A DNA stretch of 64,000 nucleotides from Aquilonibacter sp963820185 (GTDB taxonomy: Bacteria; Vulcanimicrobiota; Vulcanimicrobiia; Vulcanimicrobiales; Vulcanimicrobiaceae): contig CAWFYV010000006.1 in the NCBI GenBank assembly GCA_963820185.1, positions 165,667-229,666 on the forward strand, read 5' to 3'. Position numbers and translations under genes: made by a program. The notes below the pieces were generated by a model. It was not told where the DNA came from. It did not search any database and was given only the letters and a program-made list of their open reading frames with translations. Below are positions 41,731 to 50,185 of this stretch, piece after piece; the first letter of the stretch is position 1, and each line of letters starts with the position of its first letter.

Positions 41731-43050
41731 CTACTTGGTCTCGATGCGCTCGGCGCCATCCCAGGCGACACCGCCGCCTTTGAGCACAGCAAGCGAGCAG
41801 CTGTCGCGGTAGTGCGCCGCGACCGTGTCGTTTGCGTTCAGGTCTGCGACGCGCCGGAACGTCGTACCCGCGCTCAAAAAGAGCGCCTCGCGATATTGAT
41901 TGATCGCGCTGGCGAAAAGATCCGCGCTATTGATTTTGTGCTCCATCAGCTCGCGCGGGTCATTATCGAAACACTCGTAGATCTCGACGTTGCGGGACTT
42001 GCCTTTTGCCTTGACGGCGCCAAGATGGCGCAGCTTGAATCCGTGTCCCGGCTCGAGCTTGTCGACAATCGGCTTGCCGACCAACAACGAGACCTTGAAC
42101 ACTTTGGTCAAGCCTTCAATACGAGCCGCGACGTTCACCGCATCCGCGATAACCGTCGTCTGCATGCGCTCCTCTTCGCCGATCGTGCCGAGGATCAACT
42201 CGCCGCAGTGCAGCCCAATGCCGATCCGAACGGGCTCGTACCCGGCTTTCACCCGCCCTTGATTGTACTTCACGAGTTCACGTTGCAATTCGATCCCCGC
42301 CCGTAGCGCGTCGGCGGGCTCACGCGGGAAGAGCGCCATGATCGCGTCGCCGATGTATTTGTCGATGAAGCCGTGATTGGCACGCACGATCGGCGTGGCG
42401 CGTTTGAGGTATGAATTCAAGAAATCGAAGTTCTGCTGCGGCGTCATCCCCTCGGACATTCGCGTGAATTCCCGAATATCGGAGAAGAATACGGTCATCT
42501 CGCGCTGGACGTGGTCGCCCAGGCGAACGTCGGCGATCGTCTTGCGGCCCAGATGTTCGAGGAACTCCCGTGGCACAAATTTGTTCGAGGCGCTCGAATA
42601 CAGCTCGACGACGGACGTATCGTCGTTCTTGGCGGCGCGCAACCGGATTGTGAATTCACGCAAATGCTTGCGCTGCAGACACAACTCGACGCGTCGCGTC
42701 AGCACCAAGGCGTTCGTGGCGTCGAATGGCGTTGTGATGTAGTCTTCCGCGCCGCGCTGCAGACAGGCCTGCACGCGGTCGTTGGCGCTCACCGGCGCGG
42801 TCACGATTACCGGAACGCGGCTGGTCTTCCCGTTCGTCGGTTGCGCGGCGCGAAGCAAATTGAAGACATCGTTGCTAGGCTGGATTAAATCCAGCAACAC
42901 TAGATCGACATCACGAGACACAATAGTCTCGACCGCGTCGGTTACCGCCTGCGTCCGCACGTCGGGATATCCCGCTCCTCGAAGGAGCGCCTCGAGCGTT
43001 TGGTTTTCGGCTGCGGTGCCGCCCACGCGAAGAATCCGTGACGACTGCAC
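41731..43050 (-). CDS. Class III nucleotide cyclase with a degenerate receiver domain
   Basis: 439 residues from GTG 43050, six bases after GGAGGT. A receiver-like domain (about 5-115) keeps the phospho-acceptor Asp in V-L-L-D-L but has G-G where the acidic pair should be and Thr instead of the conserved Lys (I-T-T-P-F), so it should not be phosphorylated normally. The cyclase domain (about 165-345) has F-F-S-D-I-R-E-F-T, K-Y-I-G-D-A-I-M-A and N-V-A-A-R-I, i.e. both metal Asp residues and the Asn/Arg pair, so it looks active for cAMP or cGMP. The tail is helical. It faces another cyclase gene across overlapping starts. Confidence 0.88.
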   Translation of the reverse strand: MQSSRILRVGGTAAENQTLEALLRGAGYPDVRTQAVTDAVETIVSRDVDLVLLDLIQPSNDVFNLLRAAQPTNGKTSRVPVIVTAPVSANDRVQACLQRGAEDYITTPFDATNALVLTRRVELCLQRKHLREFTIRLRAAKNDDTSVVELYSSASNKFVPREFLEHLGRKTIADVRLGDHVQREMTVFFSDIREFTRMSEGMTPQQNFDFLNSYLKRATPIVRANHGFIDKYIGDAIMALFPREPADALRAGIELQRELVKYNQGRVKAGYEPVRIGIGLHCGELILGTIGEEERMQTTVIADAVNVAARIEGLTKVFKVSLLVGKPIVDKLEPGHGFKLRHLGAVKAKGKSRNVEIYECFDNDPRELMEHKINSADLFASAINQYREALFLSAGTTFRRVADLNANDTVAAHYRDSCSLAVLKGGGVAWDGAERIETK

Positions 43051-44693
43051 CCGTGCACCTCCGGGGTGTAGGTTCACGTCCACCGAAGAAGGTTTCCCTC
43101 GTCTCTTTGGCCTTGGGAGCAATATACCAGAGGCTTGCTTACAGGAGCTTTACAATTCTGAGGGACCATCAAAGCACCCCCCGCTTGCTGGCCCCGCTGA
43201 TGGCCCTGCTGGTAGCGATGGTCTTACTCGGACTCCCGCTGGCCACATGGCTCGATCTGCGCGACATTACCGACGCCAGCTTGACCCGTCAAGCTACTAA
43301 CCTCTCCACCGTCATAACCGGGATTCGCACGTTCTACGCGACCGACATCGTCGATCGCGTCCTCGCAGCGCACGGACATGCTTTTGTCACCGCTCACTAT
43401 CTCGAGCATCCCGGCGGCATTCCGATTCCAGCGAAGTTCTCAATGGAACTCGGCCGCGTCGTTGGCAACGAGCAAGCGACGTACCGCTATCGCTTCATCT
43501 CCAAGTTTCCATTTCGCGGCACGGCAGCGCATCCGTTCAACGCGTTTGAAGATGCTGCACTCACATCACTCGAGCGCAATCCGCATCAAGCGCTTACCAA
43601 CGTCGTGTGGGACGGACCGAGCGCGCACGTCAGTTATGTAACGCCGATCGTCATGCGAGCCGGCTGCGTCGCGTGCCACAACGCTAACCCCGACAGTCCG
43701 AAGCACGATTGGAAAGTCGGCGACGTTCGCGGCATTCAAGAACTGATCGTTACCGAGCCCGCTGCCTATAATATCGCCGACTTCCGTTATTTGCTTCTCT
43801 ACTTCGTGTTCTTGGCAATTTTGGGTTTCGCCGCGTTCGTACTCTTGCGCCGGCAGTCGAACGCCGTGCAGGCAGCCTACGCCTCGGTCACCGCGATCTC
43901 CGAGAAGATCTCGCGCTACATCTCGCCGCAAATCTATCACGCGATCTTCAGTGGTAAAGACGCGGCCGAGCTTGCCACAAAACGCAAGAAGCTGACGATC
44001 TTCTTCTCGGACATCAAGGACTTTACGTCGACGAGCGAGCGTCTCCAAGCCGAGCAGCTAACCGCGCTGCTCAATGAATACTTCACGGAGATGTCAGCAA
44101 TTGCGCTCGGTTACGGCGGTACGGTCGACAAATTTGTCGGTGATGCGATTCTCGTGTTCTTCGGGGACCCCGAGAGCAACGGCGAATCCGAGGATGCGAT
44201 TGCGTGCGTCTTTATGGCGCTAGCCATGCAAGCGCGGTTGGTGGAACTCAACGCGCGCTGGCGCAGTACGGGTGTCGAGCACCCGTTTCAAGTCCGGATG
44301 GGTATCAACACCGGCTATTGCAACGTGGGCAACTTCGGGTCGCAACAACGCATGGACTATACGATCATCGGCGCTGAGGCAAACTTGGCTGCACGCCTCG
44401 AGTCGATCGCTGAACCGGGCACGGTCGTGGTCAGCTACGAAACCTACGCGCTCGTGCGCAGCTCCGTCCACGCGCACGCCCTCGAACCGATCCATGTCAA
44501 AGGCATCTCCCGCGCAGTCGTGCCGTATGTGATTGACGGCTACATCGACGGACCAGGTGGGCAAACGGTCTTCAGCGAGCATGGCGGCGGCCTCGAGTTC
44601 TTTCTCGACGTCGATGCCGTCGACGATCCGCAGATGGTACGCAATTTGCTCGAAGAAGCGCTGCGCGCACTCGATGAACGCCGTGCAAATTAA
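43038..44693 (+). CDS. Membrane nucleotide cyclase with a c-haem Tll0287-like sensor domain
   Basis: 551 residues as drawn. The GTG at 43038 overlaps the divergent start by 13 bases, so the true start may be a later TTG, before the first helix (about 52-72). A Tll0287-like periplasmic domain (DUF3365) follows, with C-V-A-C-H at 210-214, a covalent haem c site, and a second helix at about 252-271. The cyclase domain (about 320-500) has F-F-S-D-I-K-D-F-T, F-V-G-D-A-I-L-V-F and N-L-A-A-R-L, all catalytic residues present. The haem probably senses redox state, oxygen or nitric oxide outside the membrane and sets cyclic nucleotide output. Confidence 0.88.
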   Translation: MTTAPVHLRGVGSRPPKKVSLVSLALGAIYQRLAYRSFTILRDHQSTPRLLAPLMALLVAMVLLGLPLATWLDLRDITDASLTRQATNLSTVITGIRTFYATDIVDRVLAAHGHAFVTAHYLEHPGGIPIPAKFSMELGRVVGNEQATYRYRFISKFPFRGTAAHPFNAFEDAALTSLERNPHQALTNVVWDGPSAHVSYVTPIVMRAGCVACHNANPDSPKHDWKVGDVRGIQELIVTEPAAYNIADFRYLLLYFVFLAILGFAAFVLLRRQSNAVQAAYASVTAISEKISRYISPQIYHAIFSGKDAAELATKRKKLTIFFSDIKDFTSTSERLQAEQLTALLNEYFTEMSAIALGYGGTVDKFVGDAILVFFGDPESNGESEDAIACVFMALAMQARLVELNARWRSTGVEHPFQVRMGINTGYCNVGNFGSQQRMDYTIIGAEANLAARLESIAEPGTVVVSYETYALVRSSVHAHALEPIHVKGISRAVVPYVIDGYIDGPGGQTVFSEHGGGLEFFLDVDAVDDPQMVRNLLEEALRALDERRAN

Positions 44694-45582
44694 GGCCGAG
44701 GTCGCGGATGCGCTTGCGCAGCACCGGCCCGTCGTCGCACTCGAATCAACGATACTTGCACACGGTATGCCCTATCCACGCAATCTCGAGACCGCGCGCG
44801 CCCTCGAGGCCGACGTGCGCAGCGCCGGGGCCGTGCCCGCGACGATCGCCGTGCTCGACGGAACGATCCACGTCGGACTCGACGACGCACAACTCGAACG
44901 CGTCGCGACCGCGCAGGATGTACTCAAGCTCAGCCGCGCCGATCTCGCCTACGCAATTGCAGCGAAGCGCAACGGCGCGACGACCGTCGCCGCCACGATG
45001 TTGTGCGCCCATCGCGCCGGCATTGCGGTCTTTGCGACCGGCGGCATCGGCGGCGTGCATCGCGGCGCCGAGGAGAGCATGGACGTCTCGGCAGACCTTA
45101 CCGAACTGTCGCGAACGCCGGTCATCGTCGTGTGCGCGGGCGTCAAGGCGATTCTCGATCTGCCAAAGACGCTCGAGGTCCTCGAAACACTCGGCGTGCC
45201 CACGATCGTCTACGGCAGCGATGAATTTCCGGCGTTTTGGAGCCGTTCCAGCGGCCTGCCTGCGCCGCTCCGGCTCGACGACGTCGCCAGCATTGCGGCA
45301 ACATTCAACAGCGCGCGCGAACTTGGGATGGAAAGTGGCATGTTGGTCGCCAATCCGATCGCCGCGCAGGCGGCGATTCCGAGCGAGCTCATGTCCAGGA
45401 TCATCGATTCTGCGGTCGCTGTGGCGCGAAGCGAGGGGATCACCGGGAAAGCGCTCACGCCCTGGTTGCTCGGCCGGATCTTTCACCTCACGCAGGGCCG
45501 CAGTCTCGAGGCAAACATTGCACTGGTACGCAGCAACGCGAGATTGGCCGCGCAAATTTCCGCGGAACTATCGTTGGTTTGA
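44674..45582 (+). CDS. psuG: Pseudouridine-5'-phosphate glycosidase
   Basis: 302 residues from ATG 44674, which overlaps the cyclase gene by 20 bases; the longer frame upstream is not coding. E-S-T-I-L-A-H-G-M-P-Y-P near the start, T-G-G-I-G-G-V-H-R-G near 140, M-D-V-S-A-D-L and C-A-G-V-K-A-I-L-D with the catalytic Lys near 160 are family motifs; a manganese ion is coordinated by the Asp. It splits pseudouridine phosphate into uracil and ribose 5-phosphate, salvaging RNA breakdown products. The partner kinase psuK is not adjacent. The end overlaps the next gene by 15 bases. Confidence 0.92.
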   Translation: MNAVQIKAEVADALAQHRPVVALESTILAHGMPYPRNLETARALEADVRSAGAVPATIAVLDGTIHVGLDDAQLERVATAQDVLKLSRADLAYAIAAKRNGATTVAATMLCAHRAGIAVFATGGIGGVHRGAEESMDVSADLTELSRTPVIVVCAGVKAILDLPKTLEVLETLGVPTIVYGSDEFPAFWSRSSGLPAPLRLDDVASIAATFNSARELGMESGMLVANPIAAQAAIPSELMSRIIDSAVAVARSEGITGKALTPWLLGRIFHLTQGRSLEANIALVRSNARLAAQISAELSLV

Positions 45583-46500
45583 ACCGGTGGACGAATCTTC
45601 AGGTGGGTCCGGCGCTTCGTTGAGGTGTTGGGCGTAGTCGCGCGCGTTGAAATACCACGCCGGGAGTGATGCGGGAAACACGAGATTCTTGTAATCGTAG
45701 TCGACTATTTTTCCGTCCCCGTCGTAATCACCGTAGACCACGCCGTGAATATGCGTGATGACCGGGATGCCTTCATACATCGCAAAATCGAGCGTGAAGA
45801 GGACGGGATATTCCGGACCGCCTTCGATAAAGAGCGTGTCGGTCGCCACCAGCTTGCGCAGATCCAGCGTCTTGGCATCGACCCACATTTCACGCAGACG
45901 ATTGCGTTTGGGATCGCGGCGCGGAACGAGCGTGAGGTGCAACTCATCGCCCTCGCGCACAACGCTCGTCACACGATAATCGAATTCAGCGCGCACGCGA
46001 ACCGTCGCGATGATCGGCGGTAGTGAGGCCTCGGGTGTCGGCACGAAGGTCGGCGCATACGTGTGCAGCGGCGCCGGCTCGAAGACGTCCGCGGTTGGCG
46101 GTCCCGGATCGGTCGCTGCGTTGAAAATCGGACGGTCGAACGTCATCTGACCGATATCGCCCAGATCGCTGATGCGCCGGCGCAGCGCACCATGATCGTC
46201 AGAGCGATACCAAACGTGGTCGGTGTAGGTATTGACGTAGTCGGGATAGCCGTAGTTCGTCTTCTGTTTACGAACGATCGTATAGCTCTCGAATGGCGGG
46301 GGCGGGCGGTGCGAACGAAACTGCTGACGGACCTCCGAGAGCAGGTCATCCGGCGACGGCAGCGGCGTCGCGGTCGGAGCCGGCGTCTTGCGGGGTTGCG
46401 GCGCAGCGGGGGCGTTGCCTGCAAGCGCAATGCCGGCACAGGCAAGCGCCGCTAGTGCAAGCAATGGAACCAAGCTCGACTTTGTCATCTTCTTCATCAT
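45568..46500 (-). CDS. Secreted protein, paralogue of the 1094-1936 product
   Basis: About 310 residues from ATG 46500 or 46497; the open frame above is not coding. The signal peptide ends G-I-A-L-A-G, then a Pro/Thr linker and F-E-S-Y-T-I-V-R-K. The L-V-P-R-R-D-P block followed by W-V-D-A-K-T and L-V-A-T-D-T recalls outer-membrane lipoprotein-sorting folds that start V-x-P-R-x-x-x-x-x. A tail of acidic and Ser/Thr residues ends the protein. Exported; substrate unknown. Convergent with psuG. Confidence 0.6.
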   Translation of the reverse strand: MMKKMTKSSLVPLLALAALACAGIALAGNAPAAPQPRKTPAPTATPLPSPDDLLSEVRQQFRSHRPPPPFESYTIVRKQKTNYGYPDYVNTYTDHVWYRSDDHGALRRRISDLGDIGQMTFDRPIFNAATDPGPPTADVFEPAPLHTYAPTFVPTPEASLPPIIATVRVRAEFDYRVTSVVREGDELHLTLVPRRDPKRNRLREMWVDAKTLDLRKLVATDTLFIEGGPEYPVLFTLDFAMYEGIPVITHIHGVVYGDYDGDGKIVDYDYKNLVFPASLPAWYFNARDYAQHLNEAPDPPEDSSTGSNQR

Positions 46501-46568
46501 GGTATCGGGTGCGATCTTTGGGATCCCTGGGAAGTCATCCATTGCTCTCGACGAAACGTACTTCTTGC

Positions 46569-47222
46569 ATGAACCGTTTTCGCGCCTTCGCGCTGGCCGC
46601 ACTGGCGGCAATTCTTTCGGCAACCACGGTCGCCACGCCGGCCAGCGCCGCAACCGAGCACGTCGTGCTGGCGGGCGGCTGCTTTTGGGGCATGCAAGCC
46701 GTGTTTGAATCCGTGCGTGGCGTGACGCACACGGTCGCCGGCTTCTCGGGCGGCGCAGCCTATACTGCGCACTACGAGCTGGTCTCCACCGGCACGACCG
46801 GTCACGCCGAATCGGTCGACGTCACCTACGACCCGAGCAAAGTCTCGTTCGAGCAGTTGCTCGACGTCTATTTTCTGGTCGCGCACGATCCGACTGAACT
46901 CAACTATCAAGGCCCCGACGAAGGCACACAGTATCGCTCCGAGATTTTCTACACTACCGCGCAACAGCGCGATGAGGCGCAGCGCTATATAGCTTCGCTT
47001 GAAAAGCGTAAGGTGTACACCGCGCCAATTGTGACCAAGCTTGCGCCGCTTTCGGGCTTTTACGCGGCCGAGGGCTACCATCAGGACTATCTCGTCCACA
47101 ACCCGGATAGCCCCTACATTGTCTACAACGACCTGCCGAAGCTCCGCGCGCTGCGCACGAAGTTTCCGGCACTGGTGAACGCTAACGCGGCGCCAATCGT
47201 ATTGCTCCATCAAGGCGGATGA
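46569..47222 (+). CDS. msrA: Peptide methionine sulfoxide reductase, exported form
   Basis: 217 residues from ATG 46569 (the longer frame upstream overlaps the divergent gene and is not coding). A signal peptide (about 1-28, ending A-S-A-A) precedes the catalytic motif G-G-C-F-W-G, where Cys is the nucleophile, and the later E-G-Y-H-Q-D-Y motif, also conserved. It reduces S-methionine sulfoxide in proteins. Export means it repairs envelope proteins, unlike the usual cytoplasmic MsrA. Its last 41 bases overlap the convergent SDR gene. Confidence 0.92.
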   Translation: MNRFRAFALAALAAILSATTVATPASAATEHVVLAGGCFWGMQAVFESVRGVTHTVAGFSGGAAYTAHYELVSTGTTGHAESVDVTYDPSKVSFEQLLDVYFLVAHDPTELNYQGPDEGTQYRSEIFYTTAQQRDEAQRYIASLEKRKVYTAPIVTKLAPLSGFYAAEGYHQDYLVHNPDSPYIVYNDLPKLRALRTKFPALVNANAAPIVLLHQGG

Positions 47223-47946
47223 CTTCGCCGTTGAGCATCTGGTTCTCGAAGATGTGGCGGGCGAGCGCGGCGTATTCGCGCGGCTGACCCAAGCGCGCCG
47301 GGAACGGCGTCTGCTTCCCGAGCGATTCGCGCGCGGCTTCAGGCAGCCCGGCCAGCATCGGCGTGTCGAAGAGCCCGGGGGCGATGCTGCAGACGCGAAT
47401 CTGCGATTGCGCGAACTCGCGTGCGAGCGGCAACGTCATTGCGGCCACGCCGCCCTTTGACGCAGCATACGCGACTTGGCCGATCTGTCCGTCGAACGCC
47501 GCGACCGATGCGGTGCACACAATCGCGCCGCGATCCTCACCTGGATCGGCGGGTTGCGTCATCATCTGCGCGGCAACAAGTCGAATCACATTGAAGGTGC
47601 CGATTAAATTCACGGAGATTACCCTGGTGAAGTGCGCGATCGGTTGCGGCCCCTCTTTGCCGACCGCACGTTCCGCCGTAGCAATACCGGCGCAGTTGAT
47701 CGCGCCATGGACGCCACCGAACTCCTTGAGCGCGAGAGCGATCGCCGCACGTACTTGGGCTTCATCGGTAACGTCTGTTCTTAGGAATCGCACGCGCGCG
47801 CCGAGCTCTGCAGCGAGTTGCGCACCGTGTTCACCGACGTCGAGAATCACGGCGTTCGCGCCGCCACCGGCGAATTCACGGACGCATGCGGCGCCCAGAC
47901 CCGAGCTTCCACCGGTGATGAGAATCGTTTTTCCGGCAATGTTCAC
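47182..47946 (-). CDS. Short-chain dehydrogenase, 3-hydroxyacyl-CoA dehydrogenase type
   Basis: 254 residues. The cofactor motif T-G-G-S-S-G-L-G near 12, N-C-A-G near 85 and the catalytic Y-A-A-S-K near 160 are present. The acidic residue in I-L-D-V-G near 38 favours NAD over NADP. The C-terminal segment R-L-G-Q-P-R-E-Y-A-A-L is characteristic of HSD17B10-like 3-hydroxyacyl-CoA dehydrogenases. It follows a CoA-transferase-like gene by 21 bases, so the pair probably degrades a branched or aromatic acyl-CoA. Confidence 0.82.
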   Translation of the reverse strand: MNIAGKTILITGGSSGLGAACVREFAGGGANAVILDVGEHGAQLAAELGARVRFLRTDVTDEAQVRAAIALALKEFGGVHGAINCAGIATAERAVGKEGPQPIAHFTRVISVNLIGTFNVIRLVAAQMMTQPADPGEDRGAIVCTASVAAFDGQIGQVAYAASKGGVAAMTLPLAREFAQSQIRVCSIAPGLFDTPMLAGLPEAARESLGKQTPFPARLGQPREYAALARHIFENQMLNGEVIRLDGAIRLAPR

Positions 47947-47967
47947 GCGTGCGCGTCTCCTTTTGAA

Positions 47968-48789
47968 CTAGCGAACTGCCGCAAGCGGCAGGTCGTGGTG
48001 CTGCGCGAGTTCCTCCCACTCCTGCGCGCTCCGGCGCGCGAACGCGCCGCGTAACGCATCGCCGTCGAGCTGCTCGATGCCGAGCATCGCTTGCAGCCGT
48101 TCGATGAAGTGGGGCTCGAGCGCGGCCACCGCGATCCAGCCCTCACGTGCGGGGTAGATGTTATAGATAGCGAGGCCGCCGCCGAGCTCGCCGGTCGGCT
48201 TGGTAAGTCCAGCTTCGTACGGCTTGGCAAAATCCGCAGCGGCGTCGGTGATGGCGACGCTCGCGTTACCGGCAACACCCGTGCGTTCGCGCTGCAACAG
48301 TAGCGCAAGGGACGTACTCACGACGCGCTCGGCCGCCGCCATGTCACCAACCAGCACGCGCGGCATCGCGGGCGGCGCGATCGTTCCGGCGCGTGCCTGA
48401 TAGGTGAGGTCGTGGCCCGCCCGATCGTCGTCGGGTGGAGCTTCGCCGGTGAGCGTGAGCGCGCACAGACGCGGATAGCGCACGTGCAGCGCGGGCCAAT
48501 CAAGTCCCGCGTTTACGAGCGAGCGCGCGCGCATCGCGGTCAGCAGCAGGTCAGCATCGCGCAAGCGCTCGTCGAGCATTGCCTTCGCTTCTGGCGCACG
48601 CAGATCGAATTGCACGATTTCCATCCCCGCGACGATCTCAGCGTACCATTCCGGCGCAGCCGAAGCGAGCGGATCGCCGCGCAACGGCTCGATCTTCGTG
48701 ACGCGAGCACCGAGCGCCAACAGGCGCGCTGCCGCAAGTGGCCCCGGGATGTTGGTCGTTATCGCAACGACGCGAATTCCTCGCAGCAA
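47968..48789 (-). CDS. CaiB/BaiF family III CoA-transferase-like protein (short)
   Basis: 273 residues, roughly 100 shorter than typical family III members. TTG start with GGAGG seven bases upstream. V-V-A-I-T-T-N-I-P-G-P-L-A-A near the start and G-H-D-L-T-Y-Q-A-R near 125 are family motifs; the Asp in G-H-D corresponds to the catalytic acid in racemase-type members such as AMACR. The family transfers or racemises acyl-CoA thioesters. The short length leaves out part of the C-terminal interlocked lobe, so activity is uncertain. In an operon with the SDR gene. Confidence 0.78.
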   Translation of the reverse strand: MLRGIRVVAITTNIPGPLAAARLLALGARVTKIEPLRGDPLASAAPEWYAEIVAGMEIVQFDLRAPEAKAMLDERLRDADLLLTAMRARSLVNAGLDWPALHVRYPRLCALTLTGEAPPDDDRAGHDLTYQARAGTIAPPAMPRVLVGDMAAAERVVSTSLALLLQRERTGVAGNASVAITDAAADFAKPYEAGLTKPTGELGGGLAIYNIYPAREGWIAVAALEPHFIERLQAMLGIEQLDGDALRGAFARRSAQEWEELAQHHDLPLAAVR

Positions 48790-48839
48790 CTATAAACCTC
48801 CGCAGGTCAAATGCACCGTGATGCGAACCAGCCACCTTC

Positions 48840-49742
48840 GTGTCGAAACGCCGTGCGCAGCGCCGCCGAAGTGGCGGCTTGCTCCCGCTCCTTCTGCTCT
48901 TTATCATCGCCTGCGCAGCTGGTTGGTACCTGCTCCGTCCGTTGCAGCATCGGCCGTCGGCTCCGTCATCGCCCGTCGCCGAAGCGACCGCGACACCGGC
49001 GCCCGAAGCGTCCTCCGCCGCGCCTTCGCCAACGCAAACACCAACGATTTCGCCGAGCGTCACGCCGTCTCCAAATCCAAGCGGTGCAAAGCTCGCGTTG
49101 ATCGTCGACGACTGCGGACAATGGGTTGATATCGAACGCGGCTATATTGCTTTACCCGTGCCGCTCACGCTCTCGGTCTTGCCGCACGTGCATGCCGCAA
49201 CACAAATCGCGCAGGAGGCGCATGATGCCGGAAAAGGTGTCATGCTGCACTTGCCGATGGAGCCGCTCTCGGGCATCTATCCGGGTCCGGGTGAAATAAA
49301 AACGTCGATGAGCGACGCGCAGATCGCATCGCAAGTACAAGACGACCTCGCGCAAGTGCCGCTTGCAACGGGCGTCAACAACCATGAAGGCAGTAAGGCG
49401 AGCGCCGATCCGCGCGTGATGCGCGATGTCATGCAGGTACTCGTGCAGCGCGGCAATCTGTTCTTCATCGACTCGCGTACGAATGCGGCGTCGGTCGGAG
49501 CGCAAGCCGCGAGCGCGGCGGGCATTCCCACCGCATCGCGCGACGTGTTCCTCGACAACAAGGAAGATGTTGCTTACAGTGAGGGCCAACTGCGTGAAGC
49601 GGCCGCGATTGCGCAGCGTACCGGCAGCGCGATTGCGATTGGACATCCACGCGCGACCACACTCGAAGCTGTGCGCGAAATGATTCCGCAGCTCCAAGCC
49701 CAGGGCATCAACTTTGTGCTGGTGAGTTCGCTAACGCACTAG
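48840..49742 (+). CDS. Divergent polysaccharide deacetylase-family protein
   Basis: 300 residues from a GTG. One N-terminal membrane helix (about 13-33) follows a basic start, then a Pro/Ser/Thr linker to about 80. The catalytic fold begins L-A-L-I-V-D-D-C-G-Q-W (metal Asp pair) and holds M-L-H-L-P-M-E-P, N-N-H-E-G-S and I-A-I-G-H-P-R, the motifs of the YibQ/DUF610 divergent deacetylases. It likely acts on envelope glycans while anchored to the inner membrane. Divergent from the CoA-transferase gene by 50 bases. Confidence 0.85.
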   Translation: MSKRRAQRRRSGGLLPLLLLFIIACAAGWYLLRPLQHRPSAPSSPVAEATATPAPEASSAAPSPTQTPTISPSVTPSPNPSGAKLALIVDDCGQWVDIERGYIALPVPLTLSVLPHVHAATQIAQEAHDAGKGVMLHLPMEPLSGIYPGPGEIKTSMSDAQIASQVQDDLAQVPLATGVNNHEGSKASADPRVMRDVMQVLVQRGNLFFIDSRTNAASVGAQAASAAGIPTASRDVFLDNKEDVAYSEGQLREAAAIAQRTGSAIAIGHPRATTLEAVREMIPQLQAQGINFVLVSSLTH

Positions 49743-50107
49743 ACTTCGGCAGGCAGACCTAACCAACGCTCGGCCCAGCGGCCAAGTGCATCGAGCGACT
49801 CTTGCAATTCGGCGCCCGCGCAGGTCAGTTCGTAAATAACTTTGACCGGCGAACCCGGCTCGACGCGACGCACGATCAACTCTTCGTGTTCGAGTTCGCG
49901 CAGGCGCTCGGTCAGCAACCGGTCGGAGATGCCCGGAATCGCGGCGAGTAACTCATTGAAGCGCCGCGGTCCAGCGAGCAGGACGCGAATGATCGCGCCC
50001 GTCCAGCGCCGCCCGATCAGTTCCACCGCGCGGTGAAACCGCGGACATAGCGCCTGTGCGTGATCCGTGTTATCAAGGTGTTGTTGGGGTGCTGGGTGCG
50101 TTGACAT
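49739..50107 (-). CDS. HxlR-family transcriptional regulator
   Basis: 122 residues. C-P-R-F-H-R-A-V-E-L-I-G-R-R-W-T-G-A-I-I near residue 20 and the winged-helix E-R-L-R-E-L-E-H-E-E-L-I-V-R-R match HxlR/MarR-like regulators, which often sense electrophiles or thiol oxidants. The Cys at position 21 is in the place where redox-active Cys of HypR/YodB members lies. It is divergent from a DoxX gene, with an inverted repeat in the shared region. Confidence 0.9.
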   Translation of the reverse strand: MSTHPAPQQHLDNTDHAQALCPRFHRAVELIGRRWTGAIIRVLLAGPRRFNELLAAIPGISDRLLTERLRELEHEELIVRRVEPGSPVKVIYELTCAGAELQESLDALGRWAERWLGLPAEV

Positions 50108-50134
50108 AGCTATTCGACCGTGATACTGTCTCGC

Positions 50135-50160
50135 TATAACTTACCATAAGTAGCTAGCTA
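50135..50160. promoter_or_regulatory. Putative HxlR operator overlapping a -10 element
   Basis: TATAAC (50135-50140, 5 of 6 to the -10 consensus) is overlapped by the inverted repeat ACTTA-CCA-TAAGT (50139-50151), and the palindrome TAGCTAGCTA (50151-50160) follows. They lie between the HxlR and DoxX starts, where binding would control the plus-strand DoxX gene. Confidence 0.45.
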
Positions 50161-50185
50161 AGACAATATAGGCTGGAGGTCCCAC

